Below are positions 56,052 through 63,806 of a DNA stretch of 64,000 bases, piece after piece. Origin of the DNA: a virus. Made by a program: the position numbers and the translations under genes. Position 1 is the first letter of the stretch; every line of letters begins with the position of its first letter. The stretch covers positions 27,724-91,723 of the IMG/VR virus record IMGVR_UViG_3300019742_000002; one strand, written 5' to 3'. Under the pieces are notes generated by a model that saw nothing but the letters and a program-made list of their open reading frames with translations, was not told the DNA's origin and searched no databases.

Positions 56052-58409
56052 CTAGCTACAACTCTCACATTCTTCATCATCACCCTCTTTAGGTTGTTTA
56101 ACATAATATAATGTCTTAAGCCCTAAATAAAACGCGTAAAGATGTATATCCATAAGTTCCTCTAAACTATCGGGTCTCAAAAAATACATATTAACACTTT
56201 GAGATTGGTCTAGCCATTTTTGTCTAACCGCCGCATTTTCCATTAACGAATATTGGTCACAGTCAAAAGCTTTTTTGTAATATTGGTTATTAGTCTTAAA
56301 GTTAGGTACAAGTGTTGGAATGTTTGATGTACCCTCTTCTTTATAGAAAAAATTATTAATAGGTTCAATACTTTCAGTGGCATTAATTGATTTTCCCGAT
56401 GTAGATGTTGGAGCAATAGCCATCAATGTTGCATTTCTTAAACCATATCTCATAATATCCTCGGCTAATTTATTCCATTTATCCATATCAACTTCATATT
56501 TTGTTAAATTGATAGCCTCTTGTTTAGCTTTATGAATAGGTAAAATTCCTTTAGCCCAATCAGTTTCATAAAACTTCTCAAATCTACCCTTTTCTTTGGC
56601 CAACTCCATAGAAACTGATATAATTTTATATGATAAATCATCAAATAATTTATCAGTTTCTTCAAGAGCTTCTTTAGAATCTATGACAATTTTATTAAGT
56701 GCTAAATAGTTTGTATAATTCATAACACCTACACCCATATACCTATACATCATATTAGCATTTTTACCCTCTTTAACAGGGTATGAAGCAACATCAATAG
56801 TGTTGTCAAGACCTCTAAGAAGCACTCTAATAGTATTCCATCTACTATCCTCATCCATATAGTACCATTTTTCAAGATTTACAGAAGTAAGATTACAAAG
56901 TGCTACTTCACCGGCTGTATATTTCTTTTCAATTACTTTAGAACCATCTTCAAGAGTCATAAGACTTTCACTAATTACTTCGGATGGTCTGCTAGATTCC
57001 AAAATTTCCGTGCAAAGATTTGAACATCCTATATATCTATCAGTCATATTTCCATCATTTACATTCTCTTCATGGAAAACATAAATATTACCAGTTTCTG
57101 ACCTCTCTTTTGAAAACTTTTGAAATAACTCTCTAGCATTTACCTTTTTTCTTCTAATAGATGTTTTAGCAACATATTCATTATAATTTCTATTAAACTC
57201 TTCTCCATATACACCTATTAATTTAGGAGTATCTTTTGGGTCAAATAGATAAATGTCTTCATTTGATTGTACTTTATCTATAAATATTTGATTAAGTTTT
57301 AAAGCATATTTAAGACCTCTTGCTCTATTTTCCTCAGTACCTCCATTAGATTTTAGTGAAAGTAAATCAAATACATCTATATGCCACCAAGAGAAATAAA
57401 CTGCTAAACTTCCTGCCCTTTTTCCACCTTGATTCCACGCTTTCATAATACTCTCAAAAAACTTCATAAAAGGTATAGGGCCACTTGAATAACCTTGTGT
57501 TCCCTCAATATATGAACCCTTAGCTCTCATTGAAGTTATATCAAGTGCTGTACCACCTTTATATTTGGAATAAATACCTAAGTTTTTACCAGTATCAAGA
57601 ATGTTATGTGAATCATCAATAAGAGTAGTTAAAACACAACTAGATAACTGTTGATTAGGTGTTAAAGCATTCATATTAATTGGTGTAGCTCTTGTATATA
57701 GATGAGTACTAAGAGCATTATATTCCTCTATAATCCTTTGAACCTTATCGTCCTCTTCAATCATTAAAGCTATAGCTACTCTCATATATGTAATTTGAGG
57801 TAGTTCTAATTTTCTTGTTTTAGTATAATTCAAACAATATTTATCAAAAAATATAGAAAGAGATTTATATGTAAAGTTTAGATCTCTTTCTGGTACTATA
57901 ACACTGTTAAGCCGTTCTATCTCATCATCAGTTAGTTTTTTAAGAGTGTTTTTATCATATATTTTATGTTCTATACCTTTAGCAAAAACATCTTTTAAAT
58001 GAGGATATGATTTAGTATCTTTTAAATTATATGTCTCTTTATAATAAGATAGTAATTGTAGTTTAGCTGAAATAGTTTCCCAAATTGGAAATAGCATAGA
58101 TATTTTATTAACTGCTGTATTGATAAGTTGCTCATACATATCCTGAATTCTTATCTCCTTTTGAAGCTTAATTTTAGTGTCTCTAATAAGTTCATCAGCT
58201 AGACTCCTATTATTATCAGTAGCATACATACATACTCTATCTAACTTTTTAGGACTAAACAATTCTCTTTTGCCATCTCTTTTAATGAGAATAATTTTAT
58301 TAGCTTTCATCTCATCTTGATTAGAAATATCTATTACCTCTTTACTGTTGACAGCTTTTGTTAGTTCGTTTAGTGATAGTTTATTATATCTTTTTTGTTT
58401 TTTAGACAT
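56052..58409 (-). CDS. nrdA: ribonucleotide reductase large subunit, class Ia
   Basis: Reduces ribonucleotides to deoxyribonucleotides. An N-terminal ATP-cone (ILIKRDGKRELFSPKKLDRV) is present, so dATP feedback is possible. Catalytic residues are all visible: Cys258 (SSCVLTT), Asn464/Cys466/Glu468 (SNLCTEI), Cys505 (LCNLTSVNL), the radical-transfer Tyr768-Tyr769, and the C-terminal redox pair Cys781 and Cys784. Length 785 aa is standard (E. coli 761). Its start overlaps nrdB by 8 bp, and it is last in the operon 59984 to 56052. Confidence 0.97.
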   Translation of the reverse strand: MSKKQKRYNKLSLNELTKAVNSKEVIDISNQDEMKANKIILIKRDGKRELFSPKKLDRVCMYATDNNRSLADELIRDTKIKLQKEIRIQDMYEQLINTAVNKISMLFPIWETISAKLQLLSYYKETYNLKDTKSYPHLKDVFAKGIEHKIYDKNTLKKLTDDEIERLNSVIVPERDLNFTYKSLSIFFDKYCLNYTKTRKLELPQITYMRVAIALMIEEDDKVQRIIEEYNALSTHLYTRATPINMNALTPNQQLSSCVLTTLIDDSHNILDTGKNLGIYSKYKGGTALDITSMRAKGSYIEGTQGYSSGPIPFMKFFESIMKAWNQGGKRAGSLAVYFSWWHIDVFDLLSLKSNGGTEENRARGLKYALKLNQIFIDKVQSNEDIYLFDPKDTPKLIGVYGEEFNRNYNEYVAKTSIRRKKVNARELFQKFSKERSETGNIYVFHEENVNDGNMTDRYIGCSNLCTEILESSRPSEVISESLMTLEDGSKVIEKKYTAGEVALCNLTSVNLEKWYYMDEDSRWNTIRVLLRGLDNTIDVASYPVKEGKNANMMYRYMGVGVMNYTNYLALNKIVIDSKEALEETDKLFDDLSYKIISVSMELAKEKGRFEKFYETDWAKGILPIHKAKQEAINLTKYEVDMDKWNKLAEDIMRYGLRNATLMAIAPTSTSGKSINATESIEPINNFFYKEEGTSNIPTLVPNFKTNNQYYKKAFDCDQYSLMENAAVRQKWLDQSQSVNMYFLRPDSLEELMDIHLYAFYLGLKTLYYVKQPKEGDDEECESCS

Positions 58410-59541
58410 TTTCTCTTCTTTCTTTTATTCTATTTAAAATTTTATTCATATCTTGTGGAGTATCTTCCAAATCATTTCTCATAATACCAATCGAATAAAC
58501 AGCTAAATCTGATTCTTGAAGTGCCGCGTTATCAAGATTTAAGTCCTTGTATGTTTCAAACCAACTAACAATATCAGTCTTTTTTTGTCCAAATATTTCA
58601 GGTTGCCCTATAGCTTTTAACCTTAAATCTACATAATACTTTAGAAATTGCTCTAAAATAGGTTCGGTGATACCCGGTATATTTCCGAAAGACATTAGAT
58701 ATTTTCCAAATTCTATCTCATCATCATAAACCTCTTGAAACACTCTTTTAGACATTTCATAAAACCATTTAGATTTTATTAATTCACTAAAACCCTCATC
58801 CTTTTCTTTTTTTAATATATTAATAGTACCTGAACTCATAGCATTATGCAAATCTTCATCATGATTGATTAGTTTAATTATTCTAGTAGCACCTTGTATT
58901 GATGAGCTATAACTATTATTAATTATGTATGTAATAAGAAAAGATACATAAAATTTAACACCCTCCAACGCAAATATAGAAACTAATAATTCAAGAAGTA
59001 ATTTCTTTTTATCTTCTAAAGTTTCTAAATTATTTATATTTTTAACTCTTGAATATAAATCAATTTCTTTATTAACTCTATTTTTAATTTCAGGATAATC
59101 ATCAATTCTATCAAAAATTTCACTAGCGTCACTAAAAATACCTCTAAGAATATGTGAATAGGATAAAGAATGAATCAACTCAAAATATCCCCAAGTTTTT
59201 GCCATAGCTTCAAATTCCGGATTAGTAAATAGTCCAGCAAGTACATCTTCGAGTCCAGAGTTTTGAGCTGAATCCATTAATGTCTGAAATAGCCATACTC
59301 TAATCATAACTTCTTGAATATGTTGGGGTAATTCTGGGAATTTTTGAGAGTCATTATTCATAGAAATTTCGTTAGGATTCCAAAAAGCGTTTCTTTGTCT
59401 CTCCTCTTGAATAACAGCAAATTTATATTTAGGTGAATCATATCTTTGAAATCCTGAATATTTACCAAAGAATATCTTATCGTCTTCTCTTGAATTTACT
59501 AGATTTTTAGTGTCTAGTATTTTATCATAACTAGACCCCAT
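58402..59541 (-). CDS. nrdB: ribonucleotide reductase small subunit, class Ia
   Basis: Diiron-tyrosyl radical subunit. Iron ligands Asp90, Glu121, His124, Glu193, Glu229 and His232 are all present, and the radical tyrosine is Tyr128 in HSLSYSHI. It is a complete 379-aa protein, as in T4 NrdB (388 aa). It overlaps nrdA by 8 bp and the 147-aa gene by 1 bp. Confidence 0.96.
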   Translation of the reverse strand: MGSSYDKILDTKNLVNSREDDKIFFGKYSGFQRYDSPKYKFAVIQEERQRNAFWNPNEISMNNDSQKFPELPQHIQEVMIRVWLFQTLMDSAQNSGLEDVLAGLFTNPEFEAMAKTWGYFELIHSLSYSHILRGIFSDASEIFDRIDDYPEIKNRVNKEIDLYSRVKNINNLETLEDKKKLLLELLVSIFALEGVKFYVSFLITYIINNSYSSSIQGATRIIKLINHDEDLHNAMSSGTINILKKEKDEGFSELIKSKWFYEMSKRVFQEVYDDEIEFGKYLMSFGNIPGITEPILEQFLKYYVDLRLKAIGQPEIFGQKKTDIVSWFETYKDLNLDNAALQESDLAVYSIGIMRNDLEDTPQDMNKILNRIKERRENV

Positions 59542-59984
59542 TATTCAATCTCCATTTCTCTTTGATTTTGTTTATTCTTTTGAGCTATTTTTATAGACTT
59601 TTTCTTATCATCTTTATCCTTAAACTCTTCTAAAGAATTAAGATATTCCTCATCAGAAATAGATTCAAAATAAGCCTGTCTATTTTTTAGGTTTCTTTTT
59701 GCTATATATTCTTTAGTATTATCCAATAATTCACTTCTATCATTAATAAAAGTATTCACAATTTCTTGCTTTATATCATCAGAAATAGGAGGAACTTTTA
59801 CATTTTTTATGTTAGTTTTCTTATATGTTTTTTTAAGTTCTTTTTTAGATTTCCTAATAATTCTACCAGATGGTTGTCCATCTTCTAAAGTCTCTATTTG
59901 AGAAACTATAACACAAGCTCCCGAATCCGAATATAATAGTTCAATTATATCATCTCTATTTTGTTTGTTCATATAAAAATTCAT
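59541..59984 (-). CDS. hypothetical protein at head of the RNR operon, 147 aa
   Basis: Highly charged Lys/Glu-rich protein, mostly helical after residue 50 (KKELKKTYKKTNIKNVKVPP, then the basic C-terminus KIAQKNKQNQREMEIE). It shares its last base with nrdB, so it is translationally coupled to the reductase. No family recognised; an accessory RNR protein is a guess from position. Confidence 0.6.
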   Translation of the reverse strand: MNFYMNKQNRDDIIELLYSDSGACVIVSQIETLEDGQPSGRIIRKSKKELKKTYKKTNIKNVKVPPISDDIKQEIVNTFINDRSELLDNTKEYIAKRNLKNRQAYFESISDEEYLNSLEEFKDKDDKKKSIKIAQKNKQNQREMEIE

Positions 59985-60001
59985 TTATATACCTTTTAGT
60001 T

Positions 60002-60042
60002 TATTTATATCTTTAGAATTATAGCTAATGGATGTTTAAAAT
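60002..60042 (-). promoter_or_regulatory. RNR operon promoter region (TATAAT plus TATAAATA)
   Basis: Minus strand: TTTAAACATCCATTAGC then TATAAT (about 60018-60023), a diverged form of the leftward promoter, followed by TATAAATA at 60002-60009, 18 bp before the first ATG of the operon. Early and late transcription are both possible. Confidence 0.5.
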
Positions 60043-60055
60043 ATTTGGGATTTGG

Positions 60056-60170
60056 TAGGGAGTTTTGGGAAGTTTGTACCCTATCATAATTAACTAGGAC
60101 ACCGAGTTTTGTTAGGTGTGGTTTAATCAAGTCCATAAGGACTTGATTTTATTTCATAATTAACTCCCTA
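60056..60170. ncRNA. branched structured RNA candidate upstream of the RNR operon
   Basis: TAGGGAGTT (60056-60064) pairs with AACTCCCTA (60162-60170), closing a domain with hairpins GGG/CCC (~60068-60082), ACACC/GGTGT (~60100-60120) and AATCAAGTCC/GGACTTGATT (60125-60134 and 60139-60148, perfect). An outer ATAGCT/AGCTAT pair extends it. Two copies of AGTTAATTATGA (minus strand) flank the inner part. It lies between the 60223 gene and the RNR promoter; strand unproven. Confidence 0.45.
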
Positions 60171-60222
60171 AAAGAGCTATATTTCTTTATTAAGAACAAT
60201 TTTTCAACTTTCTTTGGTATAT

Positions 60223-60608
60223 TTATTCTCTCTCTAATACATTCTTAACTCTTTCTACATATTTCATAATACCTGGGTTTTGCCAAATTAAATCACTCAA
60301 AGAATGAGAATCTTCACTGGTTCTAATTTGTCTCTTATCACTTCTCAGTTTCTTTTTTATTTTATCTAATGTATTGTTTTTGATATATTTAAGTGGTAGT
60401 TCTATATCACCCATATTACTTTCAATTTCATCAATAAACATAATATAAAGTGTATCATCATCGACAGTTAATCTTACATCATAATCAAAACCATCTCCGT
60501 CTATATCTTCATACTCTTCAAATCTTGACAAATCAGGTTTGTCACCCTCATTTAAACCTAACTCTCTCTCTCCATAAACTCTCTAAAACCCTCATTTAAT
60601 TTTCTCAT
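60223..60608 (-). CDS. late acidic protein with frameshift in an AG microsatellite
   Basis: The only good start is ATG at 60608 (AGGAGATTAAAG upstream), giving MRKLNEGFREFMERE, then a stop. The run (AG)5 at about 60562-60572 causes this. With one AG fewer the frame reads on as ELGLNEGDKPDLSRFEEYED, then DIDGDGFDYDVRL, to the stop at 60223 (about 127 aa). The part from 60531 alone has no ribosome-binding site. L-N-E-G motifs near the start suggest a processed virion protein. Two tandem late promoters lie upstream. Whether this is phase variation, mutation or sequencing error is open. Confidence 0.6.
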
Positions 60609-60648
60609 CTTTAATCTCCTTAATTTTTAATTTCTTTAAATCTACCTA

Positions 60649-60670
60649 ATTATAGTCTAATAAACTTAAA
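60649..60670 (-). promoter_or_regulatory. TTTAAGTTTA / TATAAT promoter
   Basis: Minus-strand TTTAAGTTTATTAGAC then TATAAT, upstream of the 60223-60608 gene. Confidence 0.65.
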
Positions 60671-60750
60671 CTAACCTTAAATACAAAACCTTTTCTATTA
60701 TTTATAAACTTAAACTAACCTTAAATACAAAACCCTTTCTATTATTTATA
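60661..60750 (-). repeat. 44-bp tandem duplication carrying two late promoters
   Basis: The sequence TAAACTTAAACTAACCTTAA with ~24 following bases occurs twice in a row with one mismatch. Each copy contains minus-strand TATAAATA (60699-60706 and 60743-60750), so the promoter of the 60223-60608 gene has been duplicated. Confidence 0.75.
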
Positions 60751-60805
60751 AAACTTTTTATTCACTCTCCTCTAATTTTAAACAAATTTACCCTAAAATA
60801 AGATA

Positions 60806-60813
60806 TATAAATA
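60806..60813 (+). promoter_or_regulatory. T4-type late promoter TATAAATA
   Basis: Exact TATAAATA on the plus strand. Transcription would start near 60819, five bases before the pseudoknot in the primase-helicase leader. Confidence 0.7.
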
Positions 60814-60823
60814 TTAATGAGAT

Positions 60824-60965
60824 ATGAATAATTTGATTTGGCTTTCGTACGCCATCGTTATCTAAGTTTTATTAGGTCATTTAAAAGGAAGTAAAATCTC
60901 TTTTTAAGTGTACCGAAACCAAATCAAATTATTCATCATAATAAACTTAGATAACGAGAAGTACG
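60824..60965 (+). ncRNA. long H-type pseudoknot in the primase-helicase leader
   Basis: ATGAATAATTTGATTTGG (60824-60841) pairs perfectly, 18 bp, with 60919-60936. GTTATCTAAGTTT (60857-60869) pairs perfectly with 60943-60955, and CGTAC (60846-60850) with GTACG (60961-60965), forming a second helix of 13 plus 5 bp with an internal loop. The helices interleave (a-b-a'-b'). A weaker hairpin lies in the connecting loop. It ends about 65 bases before the ATG at 61032. The 423-bp gap 60609-61031 otherwise holds the promoters listed. Confidence 0.78.
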
Positions 60966-61031
60966 AACACCTCATCTAAAGTTTATTAACTCACATAAAT
61001 CCTATTAAAAGGAATAAAGAGGTAAATAAAA

Positions 61032-63734
61032 ATGTTAGAAGTTACTTTTGGACTAAATGTCAAAAATAGAGGCTTATATAATAGAGCAAGATTTAAAGAT
61101 TTTGGTACTTTTGTATATAAATTAGAAGACCAAAGAAATGATGTTATTAGTACAAGTGCCAATAAAGAGAGAAATAATTGGATAAGTTCTGAAATAACCG
61201 ATGGAGATTTTAAACAAGAAAACTACATAAGAAATGGTGGATTTTTAATTCTTGATATAGATGATGGATTAACTATTCAAGAATCTTTAGAAATTCTTAA
61301 AAATGAAAACTTTCAACACTACATAACAAATTCTACAAATCATGGGAAAGATTCTAAAGATAGATTTAGAATTATGATACCATTAGAAGACCCCAAAGAA
61401 ATTAAAAACCTAGATGAACTAAAAGATACCTTATATTGTATTCATCTTATATTCAATGAAAAGCTTGATAAAAGTTGTTTACACGGTTGTAGACCTTTCT
61501 ATAAACCCGAAAATTGGTTACCATCAATTGACAATCCTAATGCTAAAAATATATCTATTATTGGTTTAGATGGTATAAGTATTAATTCAATAGATTTAAG
61601 AGAAAGATTTAAAGATGAATTAATAACCAAAAAGAAAAATGATATATTAATTCATAAAGAAAATAAAAAAGCCTATAGAAATTTATTAGGAACTGTTAAT
61701 ATAGATAATTGTGAAATCAATCAAGAAGCTAAGGTATATTTTTCTGAAAAATTAGTAAATAAATTTGACTCTCAACATATAAAAGCTAGATATAATAAAT
61801 TACTTAAATTGGCAGTTGATTTATTTAAATTAGGATGTAATGAAAATGATATGGTTCATTTTATGGGTAAATCTAATTATTTTAAAAAGCATACTGATAG
61901 AACACCATTAAGTTATGTGAAAGATGCCTTGGAAATATTTGAAAAAGACAATAGAATGATATTAAATAAAGTAACTAATGATTATAAAGAAGAATTAGAT
62001 ACAAGATTAGAAAATGAGAGATTTAAAGGTGATATAGATTATTATTTGAAAGATGGTGAGAAATTATCGGAGTTGGTGCAATTTAAGAATAATGATATAT
62101 TCAAAAAAGAGGGTGTAAACCTTTTAGATTCACCTACGAATTCAGGTAAAACATATTATGTTCTAAATGAATATAAAGATAGAATAGGTGATGATGAATT
62201 TGTAGTTTTAACAGTTCCTTATTTAAATTTAAGAGATGAATTAGAGAGTTATAATACATACATTTATAGAGCTGGTGAAGATTTTGATATGGAAAAGGCT
62301 AAAAAATATAAAAGTGTAGTATGTGTTTATGATTCAGCTATTAGAGTATTTAATGAATTAGCTTCAAGAAAATGTCATATATTTATAGATGAGGCTCATA
62401 ATTTTTATTCAGCATTCTCATATAGATATAGAGTTCTTAATGAAATTTTTATGTATTGTATAAGAGTACAAAGTCAAATTAAATTAGTTCTTATGTCAGG
62501 GACTTTTGATAATTCAGTTTTTGATGATAATTTTATAACAAATACAATAACTATAAGAAACTCTAAAGAATCTACACCTAAAAAGTTAAAAATAATTGAC
62601 ACCAATAGTCCACAAGAGGATACTATAAAAGATGTCACTAATATACCAAATTCTAAAAAGACAATAGTATTTATTAATGATAAGTATAGAGGTAAGGAAA
62701 TCCAAAAAAGATTAAATGCTAATGGAAAACATTCACTATTCTACAATAAAGAAACTAAATCAAATAAGGATATTAGATATTTAATAGAAAATAATAAGTT
62801 ACCTGATAATATAGATACTTTGATTATGACTCAAAGTGGTTTAGAGGGAATTTCTATATTGGATGATATAGAAACAATACATATTTTAGGATTTTTAAGT
62901 ACACACGAAATAGAACAATTAGGTAATAGACCTAGAAATAATAAAGCAAATGTAAAAATGTATTTAGATATTAATCCTAATTTTAAAAATCTTAAGAAGA
63001 CGGATTATGAAAAGGAAAATAAAGAACTTATGATTATGAGTGAATATATAGTACAAGGATTAAATAAAAATATAGTTAGTTATAATGAAAATGACGAAAG
63101 AATGGTTAAAAATATATGCCAAAATGATGTAACTAATGAATATGAAATGACACCTCTATTAATGGCTTCATATAAATGTGAGGATTCAAAAGATATTGAA
63201 AGGTTCAATTTAAATGATTTTTATTTTTCTAAGAAGATTAAAATGTTATACAATTGGGATACTGAATTTATATATTCTAAAACAGAACATAAAGATACAA
63301 TAAATATAACAAGAGAGATGAGAAAAGAAGAGAATATAAGAAGATTTAAACACGAGGATTCAAATTTAGTTAAAAAGATTAGAAGAATGATAGAAATGGA
63401 ATTATTGAAAGAACAAAATGTATATGATATGATTGATGTTTGTCCTAATGATAAGGATGTTTTTGAATTGATTTTAAAGAGATATACTAATAATAAAACG
63501 GCAGAAGATATATTTATTATAGGTCAATTTACAAAAGGTGAAAGATATACAAATAAAGATATAAAATTTAAATATAATGAATTTAATCAATATAGAAATG
63601 AATTTACTATAAAAGGTAGAAAGAAAATGATAGGTTTTAATAATTATAAAAGAATGATTAGAGCTTTGGTTGAGGTTAAGGATATGAAAGTAACTATAGA
63701 TGATAAAAGATGTTTGGTTATTGAAATTGTTTAA
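61032..63734 (+). CDS. AEP primase-polymerase fused to SF2 helicase
   Basis: The N-terminal part resembles archaeo-eukaryotic primase (PrimPol) domains: FLILDIDD (Asp75, Asp77) is the metal-binding strand and ITNSTNHGKDSKDRFRIMIP (99-118) supplies the conserved His and Arg. The C-terminal half is an SF2 helicase: SPTNSGKT (~367-374, Walker A), IFIDEAHNF (DEAH ~453-456), VLMSGTF (motif III) and EQLGNRPRN (motif VI). The combination is typical of self-contained replication initiators in plasmids, satellites and phages. It is 900 aa, complete. A late promoter and a 140-nt pseudoknot leader precede it. AAAGAGG before the ATG is the ribosome-binding site. A double hairpin terminator follows. Confidence 0.8.
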   Translation: MLEVTFGLNVKNRGLYNRARFKDFGTFVYKLEDQRNDVISTSANKERNNWISSEITDGDFKQENYIRNGGFLILDIDDGLTIQESLEILKNENFQHYITNSTNHGKDSKDRFRIMIPLEDPKEIKNLDELKDTLYCIHLIFNEKLDKSCLHGCRPFYKPENWLPSIDNPNAKNISIIGLDGISINSIDLRERFKDELITKKKNDILIHKENKKAYRNLLGTVNIDNCEINQEAKVYFSEKLVNKFDSQHIKARYNKLLKLAVDLFKLGCNENDMVHFMGKSNYFKKHTDRTPLSYVKDALEIFEKDNRMILNKVTNDYKEELDTRLENERFKGDIDYYLKDGEKLSELVQFKNNDIFKKEGVNLLDSPTNSGKTYYVLNEYKDRIGDDEFVVLTVPYLNLRDELESYNTYIYRAGEDFDMEKAKKYKSVVCVYDSAIRVFNELASRKCHIFIDEAHNFYSAFSYRYRVLNEIFMYCIRVQSQIKLVLMSGTFDNSVFDDNFITNTITIRNSKESTPKKLKIIDTNSPQEDTIKDVTNIPNSKKTIVFINDKYRGKEIQKRLNANGKHSLFYNKETKSNKDIRYLIENNKLPDNIDTLIMTQSGLEGISILDDIETIHILGFLSTHEIEQLGNRPRNNKANVKMYLDINPNFKNLKKTDYEKENKELMIMSEYIVQGLNKNIVSYNENDERMVKNICQNDVTNEYEMTPLLMASYKCEDSKDIERFNLNDFYFSKKIKMLYNWDTEFIYSKTEHKDTINITREMRKEENIRRFKHEDSNLVKKIRRMIEMELLKEQNVYDMIDVCPNDKDVFELILKRYTNNKTAEDIFIIGQFTKGERYTNKDIKFKYNEFNQYRNEFTIKGRKKMIGFNNYKRMIRALVEVKDMKVTIDDKRCLVIEIV

Positions 63735-63737
63735 ATG

Positions 63738-63790
63738 ACTAATTCTAACGAATTAGTTTATCAAATATGGATTACTACATAATCCATATT
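63738..63790 (+). terminator. tandem hairpins after the primase-helicase gene
   Basis: ACTAATTC/GAATTAGT (8 bp) is followed by AATATGGATTA/TAATCCATATT (11 bp, 5-base loop) and then T-rich sequence. Confidence 0.7.
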
Positions 63791-63806
63791 TTCAAGTTTT
63801 TTAAGA

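Noticed and set aside
60824-60965. Self-cleaving ribozyme of the HDV or hammerhead type
   Set aside because: The helices are much longer than in HDV-like ribozymes, and no hammerhead core (CUGAUGA with GAAA) is present.
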